The position numbers and the translations under genes are program-made. From NCBI RefSeq assembly GCF_006783905.1, contig NZ_VFPE01000001.1:1302001-1366000 (forward strand): a DNA stretch of 64,000 bases, written 5' to 3'. The stretch is from Microbacterium kyungheense. Lineage in GTDB: Bacteria; Actinomycetota; Actinomycetes; Actinomycetales; Microbacteriaceae. Below, piece after piece: positions 54,179 to 63,118 of the stretch. How positions within the stretch are numbered: the stretch's first letter is position 1; each line of letters opens with the position of its first letter. The notes beneath the pieces were generated by a model. That model was given only the letters and a program-made list of their open reading frames with translations. It was not told the origin of the DNA and made no database searches.

Positions 54179-55456
54179 TCAGCCGAGCGCCGCGAGCCAC
54201 GACGCGGCCGGGGCCTCCCACTTGGCGTACGCGTCGGGGAAGGCCGAGATCTGGACCGCCTGCGCCGCCTGCGTGAACGTCAGGTTCTGCCAGCCGGGGA
54301 CATCGAGCAGGCCGCGCGTGCGTGCGCCGTTCGGGTCGCCCGCACCGCCGTAGAAGACGCGGGTTGCGCGGGCGGCATCCTGCACCTCCGCCTCGGTGCC
54401 CCAGCCGTAGCTGGGTCGCTGCTGGAAGAGACCCAGCGAGTCGCGGTCGCCCCACGTCACGTTGCGCAGCGACGATTCCTGCATCGCGGTGCCGAGCGCG
54501 ATCGCGATGCCGCGATCGGGCACACCGAGCTCCCGCCCGATGCGGACGATGAGCTGCGCGTTGGCGACCTGCTCGGCGGTGAGACCGGGGATCGAGGGCT
54601 GCGCGGTCGGGACGGTGATCGTCTGGCCGGGGTAGATGATCGACGACGCGCTGAGGCCGTTGGCGCCGAGCACCGCGTTGGTGCTGACTCCGTGGCGCTT
54701 CGCGATCGCGCTGATGGTGTCACCGGCGACGATCGTGTACGCCGTGCCCCCTGCCGACGGTGCTGCCGGAGGCGTCGGAGCGGGCGCCTCCGGTGCGGCG
54801 GGAGCGGAGGCCGCGGGCGCGGCTGCGCCGGGGATCGCGATCCGCTGGCCGGGGTAGATGATCGACGACCAGCCCAGGCCGTTGGCCGACAGCACCGCAT
54901 TCGTGGTGACCCCGTGGCGTCGGGCGATCGAGCTGACCGTGTCGCCTCGCTGGACCGTGTACGAGCCCGCGCCTCCCGACGGAGCCGCGGGAGCTGCGGG
55001 TGTGGCCGGTGCGGATGCCGCCGCAGCCGTGAGCCTCAGGACCTGGCCGGGGTAGATGACCGACGACCAGCCGAGCCCGTTGAGGGCGAGCACGTCGGCG
55101 GTGCGCAGCCCGAAGCGGGCGGCGATGCGGCTGACCGTGTCGCCGCGCGCCACCGTGTAGGTCGCGGGTGCCGCCTGCGTCGCGACGACGGCCACCGCAG
55201 GAAGCGCGGCGACGGTCGCCGCGTCGGTCTGCGCCGCAGCGGCGGTGAGCGGGCGGACCGTCTGGGGCCGCTCCGCAGCCGCGCCGCGGGTCGCGGCAGA
55301 CGCGTCCAGCGCGGCGCGGTGGGCGGAGTCCGCGGTCGCGGCCTGCGCCGGAGCGGCGGTGAGTGTCAGGGCGATGGATCCGGCGACGGCCACGGGCACA
55401 CCCGTGAAGATCGCACGGGACCCGCGTGGAATGCGGGTGCTGCTGGTCTGTCGCAC
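54179..55456 (-). CDS. secreted triple-LysM protein with lysozyme-like domain
   Basis: A 425-residue exported protein. Signal peptide about 1-40 (FTGVPVAVAGSIALTLTAAPAQA). Three LysM motifs start near 98 (YTVARGDTVSRIAARFG), 166 and 237, separated by Ala/Pro linkers. The C-terminal about 130 residues (ALGTAMQESSLRN; DSLGLFQQRPSYGWG) look like a lytic transglycosylase/lysozyme fold with Glu in MQESS as a possible catalytic residue. Peptidoglycan hydrolase is likely. GTG 55456 follows GAGGGGGGAA. Confidence 0.8.
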   Translation of the reverse strand: MRQTSSTRIPRGSRAIFTGVPVAVAGSIALTLTAAPAQAATADSAHRAALDASAATRGAAAERPQTVRPLTAAAAQTDAATVAALPAVAVVATQAAPATYTVARGDTVSRIAARFGLRTADVLALNGLGWSSVIYPGQVLRLTAAAASAPATPAAPAAPSGGAGSYTVQRGDTVSSIARRHGVTTNAVLSANGLGWSSIIYPGQRIAIPGAAAPAASAPAAPEAPAPTPPAAPSAGGTAYTIVAGDTISAIAKRHGVSTNAVLGANGLSASSIIYPGQTITVPTAQPSIPGLTAEQVANAQLIVRIGRELGVPDRGIAIALGTAMQESSLRNVTWGDRDSLGLFQQRPSYGWGTEAEVQDAARATRVFYGGAGDPNGARTRGLLDVPGWQNLTFTQAAQAVQISAFPDAYAKWEAPAASWLAALG

Positions 55457-55600
55457 GAGTTTCCCCCCTCAGTCGACTCCGAGAACCGTGTCACGGATGA
55501 TGAAAGGTGTCAACGCCTGTTATAAGAAGTGACCGCTGGGGTGGATGTGACGAAAGGGGAGTGCGGCCGGGGTCGTCGATGATCTGAGATAGTGGATTTC

Positions 55601-55951
55601 GTGACCTCTGACGACGTTTCGCTGTACGAGACCGACTGGCTCACCCTGCCGGAACTGGTGGAGGTGCTCGGCGAACCTCTCGGGCGCGTGCGCCGACTCC
55701 TGGACGAGTTCCACCTCGTGGGGACCCGTCGCGACGGGGTGCTGAAGGTGCCGGCGGTGTTCATCGTCGACGGCCACCCGCTGCCGTCGCTGCGGGGCAC
55801 GGTCTTCGCTCTGCACGACGCCGGATTCTCGGACGACGAGGCGATCGACTGGCTGCTCGCCCCCGATGACACCATCGGCGTCGCACCCATCGAGGCGCTG
55901 CTGGCGGGACGCAAGAGCGAAGTCCGCCGGGTCGCGCGCGCGCTCGCCTGA
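55601..55951 (+). CDS. Rv2175c-family DNA-binding protein
   Basis: A 116-residue protein with a winged-helix-like N-terminus (WLTLPELVEVLGEPLGRVRRLLDEF) followed by a C-terminal helical part (GFSDDEAIDWLLAPDDTIG). In mycobacteria Rv2175c is a DNA-binding substrate of PknL; the same gene pair occurs here with the kinase 1.5 kb away. Start GTG 55601 fits a GATAGT box at the leaderless distance; GTG 55592 is possible. What it binds is unknown. Confidence 0.8.
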   Translation: MTSDDVSLYETDWLTLPELVEVLGEPLGRVRRLLDEFHLVGTRRDGVLKVPAVFIVDGHPLPSLRGTVFALHDAGFSDDEAIDWLLAPDDTIGVAPIEALLAGRKSEVRRVARALA

Positions 55952-56005
55952 GTCCCCGCGCGCGCAGGGGCGTCGCCGCAGGACTGCCGCTGTGAGCAGC
56001 GCCCG

Positions 56006-57100
56006 TCAGGTGGTGCGCACGGTCGCGGCGTGCGCCAGATCGCGCAGCTCGCCCACCGCGGCATTCCCCAGGCGTGCACCCGACAGCGCACGGTCGGCCT
56101 CATGGGCGTAGTCGGCGATGAGCCGCTCGACACGGTCGAGTGCGCCCGAGTCGACGATCGTCCGCTGCAGTGAGGCGACCTGGTCGGCGTCGAGCTGCGG
56201 GTCGCCGACGAGCTCGTCGACGATCCGCCGGGCTGTCGGGGCCAGCGCTTCACGCGTATAGGCGATGAGCACGGTGCGCTTCCCCTCGCGCAGGTCGTCG
56301 CCGGACGGCTTGCCGGTGGCCCGTTCGTCGCCGAAGACACCGAGCACGTCGTCGCGGAGCTGGAACGCCATGCCCAGGGGATGCCCGAACGCGGCGAGGG
56401 CAGCGGCCTGCGCGTCGTCGGCGCCGGCGAGCGCCGCGCCGATCGCGAGCGGCTGCTGCACGCTGTACCGCGCCGACTTGTACGAGGCCACCCGCAGCGC
56501 GCGTTCGGCGTGCCGCTCGTCGGGCTCTGTCACGAACGCGGACTCCTCCGCGATGTCGAGGAACTGACCCAGGGTCACCTCGCGCCGCATCAGCGCGTAC
56601 TGGCGTCGGGCTGCCGCCGCCCGTGCGGACGGAGCCTCGGCGAGCCCCTCCTCGAGGATGTCGTCGCTCCATGCCACGAGCAGGTCGCCGACGAGGATGG
56701 CGCCTGACCGGCCGAACGCCTCGGCGTCGCCGTGCCATCCCGCGCTGCGGTGCCGGGCCTCCAGTGCCCGGTGCGTCGCCGGGCGCCCGCGACGCGTGTC
56801 GGAGTTGTCGATGAGATCGTCGTGCACGAGGGCCGCGGCGTGGAACACCTCGAGCGCGGCCGCGGCGGAGAGCACCGGTCCGGGGGCGTCGGCCGCGGTT
56901 CCCGACGCCTCCTCCACAGCCCTCCACCCGGCGAGGCAGAAGCGGCCGCGGAGGCGCTTGCCGCCGGTCGCCGCATCGGCTGCGGCATCCGCGAAAAGGG
57001 CGGCATCGGAGCCGGCATCGGCCGCACTCGCCCGTTGCGCTGTGACGAATGTGTCGACTCGCTGAGAAATGGCTTCGATCGGCTCTCCGGGGGTGGACAC
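56006..57100 (-). CDS. idsA: polyprenyl (geranylgeranyl-type) diphosphate synthase
   Basis: A 364-residue trans-prenyltransferase. First Asp-rich motif DDLID (94-98, in LVHDDLIDNSDTRRG) and second FQLRDDVLGVFGD (about 247-258). GGKRLRGRF binds diphosphate. Product chain length cannot be read from sequence; C20 is usual for this group (idsA2/Rv2173). GTG 57100 lies 7 bases from a minus-strand TAGGCT (57107-57112). Confidence 0.88.
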   Translation of the reverse strand: MSTPGEPIEAISQRVDTFVTAQRASAADAGSDAALFADAAADAATGGKRLRGRFCLAGWRAVEEASGTAADAPGPVLSAAAALEVFHAAALVHDDLIDNSDTRRGRPATHRALEARHRSAGWHGDAEAFGRSGAILVGDLLVAWSDDILEEGLAEAPSARAAAARRQYALMRREVTLGQFLDIAEESAFVTEPDERHAERALRVASYKSARYSVQQPLAIGAALAGADDAQAAALAAFGHPLGMAFQLRDDVLGVFGDERATGKPSGDDLREGKRTVLIAYTREALAPTARRIVDELVGDPQLDADQVASLQRTIVDSGALDRVERLIADYAHEADRALSGARLGNAAVGELRDLAHAATVRTT

Positions 57101-57106
57101 GGGCCT

Positions 57107-57112
57107 AGCCTA
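57107..57112 (-). promoter_or_regulatory. -10 box of leaderless idsA mRNA
   Basis: TAGGCT on the minus strand, 7 bases from GTG 57100. Confidence 0.5.
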
Positions 57113-57129
57113 GTGACGAAGGGCACGCG

Positions 57130-57135
57130 TACAAT
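57130..57135 (+). promoter_or_regulatory. -10 box of the DUF3040 gene
   Basis: TACAAT, 30 bases before ATG 57165, which has GAGGGGG in front. Confidence 0.5.
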
Positions 57136-57164
57136 CGAGCCACCGGAAGTACAGAGGGGGATGC

Positions 57165-57530
57165 ATGCCACTCTCCGAACAGGAGCAGCGCCTGCTGGAC
57201 GAGATGGAACGCCATCTCATGCGCAACGACGCGGACGTCGTGAGCGCGCCCCGGGGCGGGCGCACGCTGAGCTATCGAAATATCGTCTACGGCACCATCC
57301 TCGTGCTGCTGGGCATCGGCGGTCTGATCATGGGCGTCTCGCTGCAGGTCATCGCCGTCGGCGTCATCGGCTTCGTCGTGATGCTGGGCGGGGTCATCCT
57401 CGCCATCACCCCCGGACGCGGCGCGAAGGCGCGCGTCGAACCCGAACGGACCTCGAAGCCGCAGGGCAATTCCTCTTCGTTCATGGATCGCATGAACGAC
57501 CGCTGGGACAAGCGGCAGGAGGAGCGCTGA
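57165..57530 (+). CDS. DUF3040 membrane protein
   Basis: A 121-residue protein: PLSEQEQRLLDEMERHL is the family signature, followed by two membrane helices (about 42-85) and a charged Arg/Asp-rich tail. It matches Rv2169c by position and pattern. Function unknown; conserved near the division cluster in actinobacteria. A strong terminator follows. Confidence 0.85.
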   Translation: MPLSEQEQRLLDEMERHLMRNDADVVSAPRGGRTLSYRNIVYGTILVLLGIGGLIMGVSLQVIAVGVIGFVVMLGGVILAITPGRGAKARVEPERTSKPQGNSSSFMDRMNDRWDKRQEER

Positions 57531-57574
57531 GCGTCCCCGTCCTCTGACCAGCGTCGCCGTCTGCGACGGCACAG

Positions 57575-57605
57575 AAGCACCGACCTTCGGGTCGGTGCTT
57601 TTTTG
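57575..57605 (+). terminator. intrinsic terminator after the DUF3040 gene
   Basis: AAGCACCGACC, loop TTCG, GGTCGGTGCTT, then TTTT: 11-bp stem followed by a run of six T. The clearest rho-independent terminator in the window; it isolates the mraZ operon. Confidence 0.92.
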
Positions 57606-57674
57606 TTGCCCGCGCACGGCCGACAGGAGCCCTCAGGGAGCTCACAGGGAGCGCTCAGCATCGAATCGATGGTG

Positions 57675-57702
57675 AAGTGGAGGAGAGTGGAGTAAAGTGG
57701 CG
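57675..57702 (+). promoter_or_regulatory. MraZ boxes and mraZ promoter
   Basis: GTGG occurs at 57677, 57687 and 57697, exactly 10 bases apart, each in an A/G-rich context (AAGTGG, GAGTGG, AAGTGG). This matches the repeated boxes bound by MraZ in other bacteria. TAAAGT at 57693-57698 is a likely -10, overlapped by the third box, so MraZ would repress its own operon. Confidence 0.65.
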
Positions 57703-57741
57703 TGCACCCGGGGGGCCGGATGAAGGGGGTGTGATGTACCG

Positions 57742-58173
57742 ATGCTGTTGGGCACGCACACTCCCAAGCTCGATGACAAAGGTCGCGTCATCCTCCCGGC
57801 GAAGTTCCGCGACGACCTTGGTGGGGGTGTCGTCGTGACGCGCGGGCAGGATCGCTGCCTGTACGTCTTCAGCGAGGCGGAGTTCGAGCGGGTGCACGAG
57901 CGCATCCGCGAGGCGCCGCTCGCGAACAAGCAGGCGCGGGACTTCCTGCGCATGTTCCTCTCGGGCGCGAGCGCCGAGAAGCCCGACAGCCAGAACCGCA
58001 TCACCATCCCCCCTCCGCTGCGCGCTTACGCCGGCCTGGAACGCGAACTCGTCGTCACCGGCGTGGGCGCCCACGCCGAGATCTGGAACGCCGACGCGTG
58101 GAACTCCTACGCAGAGGCCAACGAAGAGAGCTACGCCGAGCTGGAGCAGGAGGTGATCCCGGGACTGTTCTGA
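57742..58173 (+). CDS. mraZ: transcriptional regulator MraZ
   Basis: A 143-residue AbrB-fold protein with two SpoVT-like halves: [19 protein letters not shown] and [16 protein letters not shown]. It binds the repeats upstream of the division and cell-wall operon. First gene of the mraZ-rsmH-ftsL-ftsI-murF-mraY run. ATG 57742 follows AAGGGGG. Confidence 0.93.
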   Translation: MLLGTHTPKLDDKGRVILPAKFRDDLGGGVVVTRGQDRCLYVFSEAEFERVHERIREAPLANKQARDFLRMFLSGASAEKPDSQNRITIPPPLRAYAGLERELVVTGVGAHAEIWNADAWNSYAEANEESYAELEQEVIPGLF

Positions 58174-58285
58174 CGCCCCAGGCCCCGACTCCCAGCCGCT
58201 CCCGCCCTGACACACTTCCCCGGTGCCAGGTCAGAGCGGATGGGGATCAGGACCGGGGGACGACGAACAGCAGAACCGGCACATC

Positions 58286-59239
58286 ATGAACCTTCGCGAC
58301 ATCCACACCCCGGTCATGCTCGAGCGCTGCATCGAGCTGCTCGCTCCCGCCCTGCAGCGCGAGGGCGCCGTCTTCGTCGACGCGACGCTCGGCATGGGCG
58401 GCCACTCAGAGGCGTTCCTCCAGCGGTTCCCGGGGCTGCGTCTGGTCGGGCTCGACCGCGACACCGACGCGCTGCGCATCGCGGGGGAGCGTCTGGCGCC
58501 CTTCGGTGACCGCGTGACCCTCGTCCACACCGTCTACGACGGGATCGCGGATGCCGTCACGTCGGCCGGCTTCGCGCACGCCGACGGCATCCTGTTCGAT
58601 CTCGGCGTCTCGTCCCTGCAGCTGGACGTCGCCGACCGCGGTTTCGCCTACGCGCAGGATGCGCCCCTCGACATGCGGATGGACCAGTCGGCAGGCACGA
58701 CCGCCGCCGACGTCCTCGCCACCTACGGCGAGGGCGACCTGCGGCGGATCTTCGAGCGCTACGGCGAGGAGAAGCTCGCCGGGCGCTATGCACGGGCCAT
58801 CATCGCCGCGCGCGCCGAGGCGCCGATCGAGCGCTCCGGGCGCCTCGTCGAGATCCTGCAGGCCGCGACACCCGCCGCCGCGCAGCGGACGGGCCACCCT
58901 GCCAAGCGCGTCTTCCAGGCGCTGCGCATCGAGGTCAACCGCGAGCTGTCGGTCCTCGACCGCGCGGTGCCCTCGGCCCTCGGCATCCTTCCGGTCGGCG
59001 GCCGCATCGTCGTGCTGTCGTACCAGTCGCTCGAAGACCGGCTCGTCAAGCGCGCCCTGGCCGAAGCCTCGGCGTCGACGGCTCCGGCCGGACTGCCGGT
59101 CGAGCTGCCCGAACACGCCCCCCGATTCCGACTGCTCGTCAAGGGAGCCGAGCTCGCCAGCGACGAGGAGCGCGCGGTCAACCCGCGTGCGACGCCCGTG
59201 CGGCTGCGCGCCGCCGAGCGGGTGAGGGAGGACGTATGA
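58286..59239 (+). CDS. rsmH: 16S rRNA (cytosine-N4)-methyltransferase
   Basis: A 317-residue SAM-dependent enzyme. [13 protein letters not shown], the SAM motif [30 protein letters not shown] and [13 protein letters not shown] are diagnostic. It methylates C1402 in 16S rRNA. ATG 58286 is chosen because the HTPVML motif is near the N-terminus in the family; GTG 58223 in the same frame is possible and no strong RBS decides. Its stop overlaps the ftsL start (ATGA). Confidence 0.92.
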   Translation: MNLRDIHTPVMLERCIELLAPALQREGAVFVDATLGMGGHSEAFLQRFPGLRLVGLDRDTDALRIAGERLAPFGDRVTLVHTVYDGIADAVTSAGFAHADGILFDLGVSSLQLDVADRGFAYAQDAPLDMRMDQSAGTTAADVLATYGEGDLRRIFERYGEEKLAGRYARAIIAARAEAPIERSGRLVEILQAATPAAAQRTGHPAKRVFQALRIEVNRELSVLDRAVPSALGILPVGGRIVVLSYQSLEDRLVKRALAEASASTAPAGLPVELPEHAPRFRLLVKGAELASDEERAVNPRATPVRLRAAERVREDV

Positions 59240-59835
59240 GCACCACCGCGCTGAGCGCGCAGGGACTGCCGCGGCGCACTGCGGCGCCTGATCGGGCGGA
59301 TGCCCCGCGCCGGCGCCTGCGGATCGTCGACGCGCCCGCCCGCCGGCGCCGTCCGAAGCTGCTGTACGGCATCGTCGCGGTCGCAGGGGCCTTCCTCATC
59401 GCCGCCGCGCAGATGTCGCTCTCGCTCATGACGACGCAGGGCACCTATGAGCTGTCGACGCTCACTCAGCAGCAGCGCGACCTCACGTACCAGAAGCAGA
59501 TCCTCTACGACGACGTCGCGGGCCTCAGCTCGCCGCAGTACCTCGCCGCGAACGCGGCGGCGCTGGGCATGGTGATCAACGAGGCTCCGAGCTATCTCCG
59601 TCTCAGCGACGGGGCGATCCTCGGCCCGTCCGAGGTCGCGATGGGTGCGTCGTCGGTCGACGCGATCGGCCGCGGGTCGGTCGCCAACGCGCTCATCACC
59701 GAGACGCCGCTGGTCACCGTCCCCGACGCGACCATCGGCGGTCTGCCGGTCGAGGTGGCCGACCCGGTCGACGGCGGAGTCGGCAACACACCGCCGCCCA
59801 TGACCGACGGACTGCCGACCCCGAGCACACACTAG
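59236..59835 (+). CDS. ftsL: FtsL-like division protein
   Basis: A 199-residue protein: Arg/Pro-rich cytoplasmic N-terminus, one membrane helix ([21 protein letters not shown]), and a short coiled coil ([22 protein letters not shown]), then a Pro/Thr-rich tail. Position between rsmH and ftsI identifies it (Rv2164c equivalent). It would scaffold the divisome with FtsB/FtsQ. ATG overlaps the rsmH stop. Confidence 0.85.
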   Translation: MSTTALSAQGLPRRTAAPDRADAPRRRLRIVDAPARRRRPKLLYGIVAVAGAFLIAAAQMSLSLMTTQGTYELSTLTQQQRDLTYQKQILYDDVAGLSSPQYLAANAAALGMVINEAPSYLRLSDGAILGPSEVAMGASSVDAIGRGSVANALITETPLVTVPDATIGGLPVEVADPVDGGVGNTPPPMTDGLPTPSTH

Positions 59836-59899
59836 GCCGAGCACACACTGAGACGACGCGAAGCACGAGAAGCAGATGACGACACGAAGCACGAGAAGC
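59821..59899 (+). repeat. short tandem repeats across the ftsL-ftsI junction
   Basis: CCGAGCACACACT occurs at 59821-59833 and 59838-59850 (17-base period, spanning the ftsL stop), and GAAGCACGAGAAGC at 59860-59873 and 59886-59899 (26-base period, spanning the ftsI start). They look like recent local duplications. Confidence 0.8.
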
Positions 59900-61660
59900 C
59901 CCCGCCGCCGCACTGTCGTGGCCCTCGGAGTCGTCCTCGCGGTGCTCGCCGGGTTCGTCGTCCGCCTCGTCGACATCCAGGTCGTCAACGCCGACGAGCA
60001 CGTCCAGGACTCGCTGAATGTGGCGTTCGCCGGCAAAGAGAAGCTGTACGGCACGCGCGGCGCGATCGTCGACACCAACGGGCAGGTCCTGGCGGGCAGC
60101 ATCCTGCAGTACGACTGCCAGGTCGACCCGCTCCTCATCACGCAGATCGACACGGCGGTGCTGGAGAAGAAGTCAAAGGCGCGCCTGTGGGCCGACGTGT
60201 CGGACGACGTCGCCGCCATCACCGGCCAGACGCCGGAAGAGGTGCGCCAGATCGTCGGCGACGCGCTGGCCGAGAACTCCACGACGCAGTACGCGAAGCT
60301 CAAGAACGGCCTCTCGACCGAGCAGTTCCGCGCCCTCGCGGACCTCAAGGTTCCGTACCTGCACTGTCAGGAGCACCCCGCTCGCACGTACCCGGACGGG
60401 GCGGTGGCCGGCAACCTGCTCGGTTTCATGGGCACAGACGGCCAGGCGCTCGAAGGGCTGGAGCAGTCCGAGAACTCCTGCCTCGCGGCCGAGAACGGCG
60501 AGCTGACGTACGAGCAGGGCAAGGACGGCGTCATCATCCCCGGCACCGAGAAAGAGGATGCGGCGACCGACGGCGGGACGCTCCAGCTGACCATCGATCG
60601 CGACCTGCAGTGGTATCTGCAGCAGCTCATCGCGGAGCAGACGCAGAACATGGTCGCCCAGCACGGCGCGATCCTCGTCTACGAGGTCAAGACGGGCAAG
60701 GTGCGGGCCGCAGCCGAGTACCCGACCGTCGACCCCAACAACGTGGACGCGACCGACAAAGAGGACCGCACGAGCGAGATCCTGCGGGGCACGTTCGAAC
60801 CCGGTTCCACATTCAAGGGCCTCACCGCGGCGACGGTGATCGACGCCGGCGGCCAGACGCCCGAGTCGACCGTCACGGCGTCCGGCCTGGAGAACTTCCC
60901 CGGGGGGGTGCGTGTGCGCGACTCGTTCCAGCACCCCGCCTACGACTACACGCTCACCGGCGTGCTCATCGACTCTTCGAACGCGGGCATCTCGAAGTTC
61001 AGCGAGAAGGTCGACAAGCAGACCCGCTACGACTACTTCAAGCGCTTCGGCATCGGCGAGGGCACCGGCACCGGGTACCCGCTCGAGGCGAACGGTCTGC
61101 TCTACCCCGCAGACGAGTGGGGCGCACAGACGACCTACAACACGGCGTTCGGACAGGGCGTCACGACGACCATGCCCGAGCTCGCCCGCGCGTACGGCGC
61201 GATCGTCGACGGCGGCGTCAGGATGCCGCTGCAGATCGTCGAGTCGTGCACGAAGCCCGACGGCACCGTGGTGAAGCCCGAGGTCGCCGAGCCGGAACGC
61301 GTCATCAGCGAGAGCACGTCGGCGCAGATGCGCCAGATGCTCGAGAACGTCTTCCTGCAGGCGAACTACGCCAAGGCGGTCGAGATCCCCGGCTACCGCA
61401 TCGGCGGCAAGACGGGCACGGGCGAGAAGAGCGACGGCAACGGCCACTACAAGCAGGGCGTCTACTACACGACGATGGTCGGCTTCGCCCCCGCCGACGA
61501 CCCCGAGTACGTGGTCGTCGTCACGCTCGACGAGCCGACGAAGGTAACATCGTCTGCGGCCAACGCGACCGCGTTCCAGAAGGCCATGACCCAGGTTCTC
61601 AAGACCTACCGCGTCATGCCCTCGACGACGTCGCCGGTGCTGCTGCCCAAGTTCGGGTAG
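59876..61660 (+). CDS. ftsI: septal class B penicillin-binding protein (FtsI/PbpB)
   Basis: A 594-residue transpeptidase. N-terminal membrane helix (VVALGVVLAVLAGFVVRLVDI), PBP dimerisation region (YGTRGAIVDTNGQVLAGS), and the active-site motifs SxxK (S311-T-F-K314), SSN, and KTGTG. It cross-links septal peptidoglycan. ATG 59876 follows GAGAAG. murF begins 45 bases after its stop; murE, which normally lies between, is absent. Confidence 0.93.
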   Translation: MTTRSTRSPRRRTVVALGVVLAVLAGFVVRLVDIQVVNADEHVQDSLNVAFAGKEKLYGTRGAIVDTNGQVLAGSILQYDCQVDPLLITQIDTAVLEKKSKARLWADVSDDVAAITGQTPEEVRQIVGDALAENSTTQYAKLKNGLSTEQFRALADLKVPYLHCQEHPARTYPDGAVAGNLLGFMGTDGQALEGLEQSENSCLAAENGELTYEQGKDGVIIPGTEKEDAATDGGTLQLTIDRDLQWYLQQLIAEQTQNMVAQHGAILVYEVKTGKVRAAAEYPTVDPNNVDATDKEDRTSEILRGTFEPGSTFKGLTAATVIDAGGQTPESTVTASGLENFPGGVRVRDSFQHPAYDYTLTGVLIDSSNAGISKFSEKVDKQTRYDYFKRFGIGEGTGTGYPLEANGLLYPADEWGAQTTYNTAFGQGVTTTMPELARAYGAIVDGGVRMPLQIVESCTKPDGTVVKPEVAEPERVISESTSAQMRQMLENVFLQANYAKAVEIPGYRIGGKTGTGEKSDGNGHYKQGVYYTTMVGFAPADDPEYVVVVTLDEPTKVTSSAANATAFQKAMTQVLKTYRVMPSTTSPVLLPKFG

Positions 61661-61705
61661 TTCCCCCAGTACTGGATAGCCGCCTACGGCCCGGAGTACC
61701 GCCAC

Positions 61706-63118
61706 ATGATCGCGCTCACCATCGCACAGCTTGCGCATGCCGTCTCGGGCGAGGCCTTCCTCGCCGGGGACGACACGCCCGACACCGTCGTCTCCGGCGC
61801 CGTCGACACCGACTCGCGGCTCATCGCCGCGGGCGGGATCTTCGTCGCCAAGCCCGGCGAGGCCACGGACGGGCACCTGTTCGTCGACGCCGCCGTCGCC
61901 GCCGGCGCAGCCGTGGCGATCGTCGAGCGCCGGGTGGTGGCATCCATCACGCAGATCGTCGTCGAGGACGCCGTGGCGGCCCTCGCGGACCTCGCGCGCG
62001 CGGTCGTGAAGACGGTGCGGGATGCCGGCGACCTCCGCGTGGTCGGCATCACCGGTTCCAACGGCAAGACCACCACGAAGAACCTCCTCGCGCGCATCCT
62101 CGAGGGCGAGGGCGAGACCGTCGCCCCGAAGGCGTCGTTCAACAACGAGGTCGGCGCCCCGCTCACGATGCTGCGGGTCACCGCCACGACGCGGTTCCTC
62201 GTGAGCGAGTTCGGCGCCAGCGCGCCCGGCGCGATCGCCCGGCTCGCCGGGCTCGTCGACCCCGACGTCGGCGTCGTGCTGATGGTGGGCATGGCCCACG
62301 CCGGCGGATTCGGCGGCATCGAGGGGACGTTCCACGCCAAGTCCGAGCTGGTCAAGGCGCTGCGACCCGGGGGAGTGGCGGTGCTCAACGCCGACGACGC
62401 CCGCGTGGCCGCGATGGCGCCCATCGCGGGCGAGCACGGTGCGAGCGTCCGGTGGTTCGGGCGCGGGCCGGAGGCCGAGGTGCGCGCGGACGATGTCGTC
62501 GTGACGGCATCCGGCACGTCCTTCACCGTCACGGCCGACGGTGAGTCCGTCCCGCTCCGCCTCAAGGTCCTCGGCGAGCACCACGTCATGAACGCGCTGG
62601 CCGCGATCGCCGCCGCGACGACGCTGGGCGTGAGCCTCGCCGACGCCGTCGCGCGCCTGGAGACGGTCGAGATCGCCGAGCGCTGGCGCATGCAGCCGCT
62701 GGGATCGGACCGGGTGCGGATCATCAACGACGCGTACAACGCGAGCCCTGACTCCATGGCCGCCGCCCTGCGCACGCTGGCTCAGATCACCGCGCCCGAG
62801 GAGCGCACCGTCGCCGTCCTCGGCGCGATGAGCGAACTCGGCGAGTACTCCGAAGAGGAGCACGACCGCGTCGGCCTGCTCGCGGTGCGCCTGGGCATCC
62901 AGCGCATCGTCGTGGTCGGAGACGGCGCCCGCCGCATGTACCTCGAAGCGGTCGCGCAGGGTTCGTGGGACAACGAGGCCGTGTTCTTCTCGACCGCCGA
63001 CGAGGCGTTCGACTACCTGCAGGGCGAGCTGCGCGACGGTGACCGCGTGCTGGTCAAGTCCTCGAACTCCGCAGGGCTCCGGTTCCTGGGCGATCGTCTG
63101 GGAGAATCGTTCTCGTGA
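61706..63118 (+). CDS. murF: UDP-MurNAc-tripeptide:D-Ala-D-Ala ligase
   Basis: A 470-residue Mur ligase. ATP loop GITGSNGKTTTK, SFNNEVGAPLTML, and NDAYNASPDSM, which marks MurF rather than MurE. It adds D-Ala-D-Ala to the UDP-MurNAc-tripeptide. ATG 61706; its stop overlaps the mraY GTG by 4 bases. Confidence 0.93.
   Translation: MIALTIAQLAHAVSGEAFLAGDDTPDTVVSGAVDTDSRLIAAGGIFVAKPGEATDGHLFVDAAVAAGAAVAIVERRVVASITQIVVEDAVAALADLARAVVKTVRDAGDLRVVGITGSNGKTTTKNLLARILEGEGETVAPKASFNNEVGAPLTMLRVTATTRFLVSEFGASAPGAIARLAGLVDPDVGVVLMVGMAHAGGFGGIEGTFHAKSELVKALRPGGVAVLNADDARVAAMAPIAGEHGASVRWFGRGPEAEVRADDVVVTASGTSFTVTADGESVPLRLKVLGEHHVMNALAAIAAATTLGVSLADAVARLETVEIAERWRMQPLGSDRVRIINDAYNASPDSMAAALRTLAQITAPEERTVAVLGAMSELGEYSEEEHDRVGLLAVRLGIQRIVVVGDGARRMYLEAVAQGSWDNEAVFFSTADEAFDYLQGELRDGDRVLVKSSNSAGLRFLGDRLGESFS

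Noticed and set aside
52034-55525. 1160-codon open frame opposite the kinase and LysM genes
   Set aside because: Shadow of genes with clear catalytic and LysM motifs.
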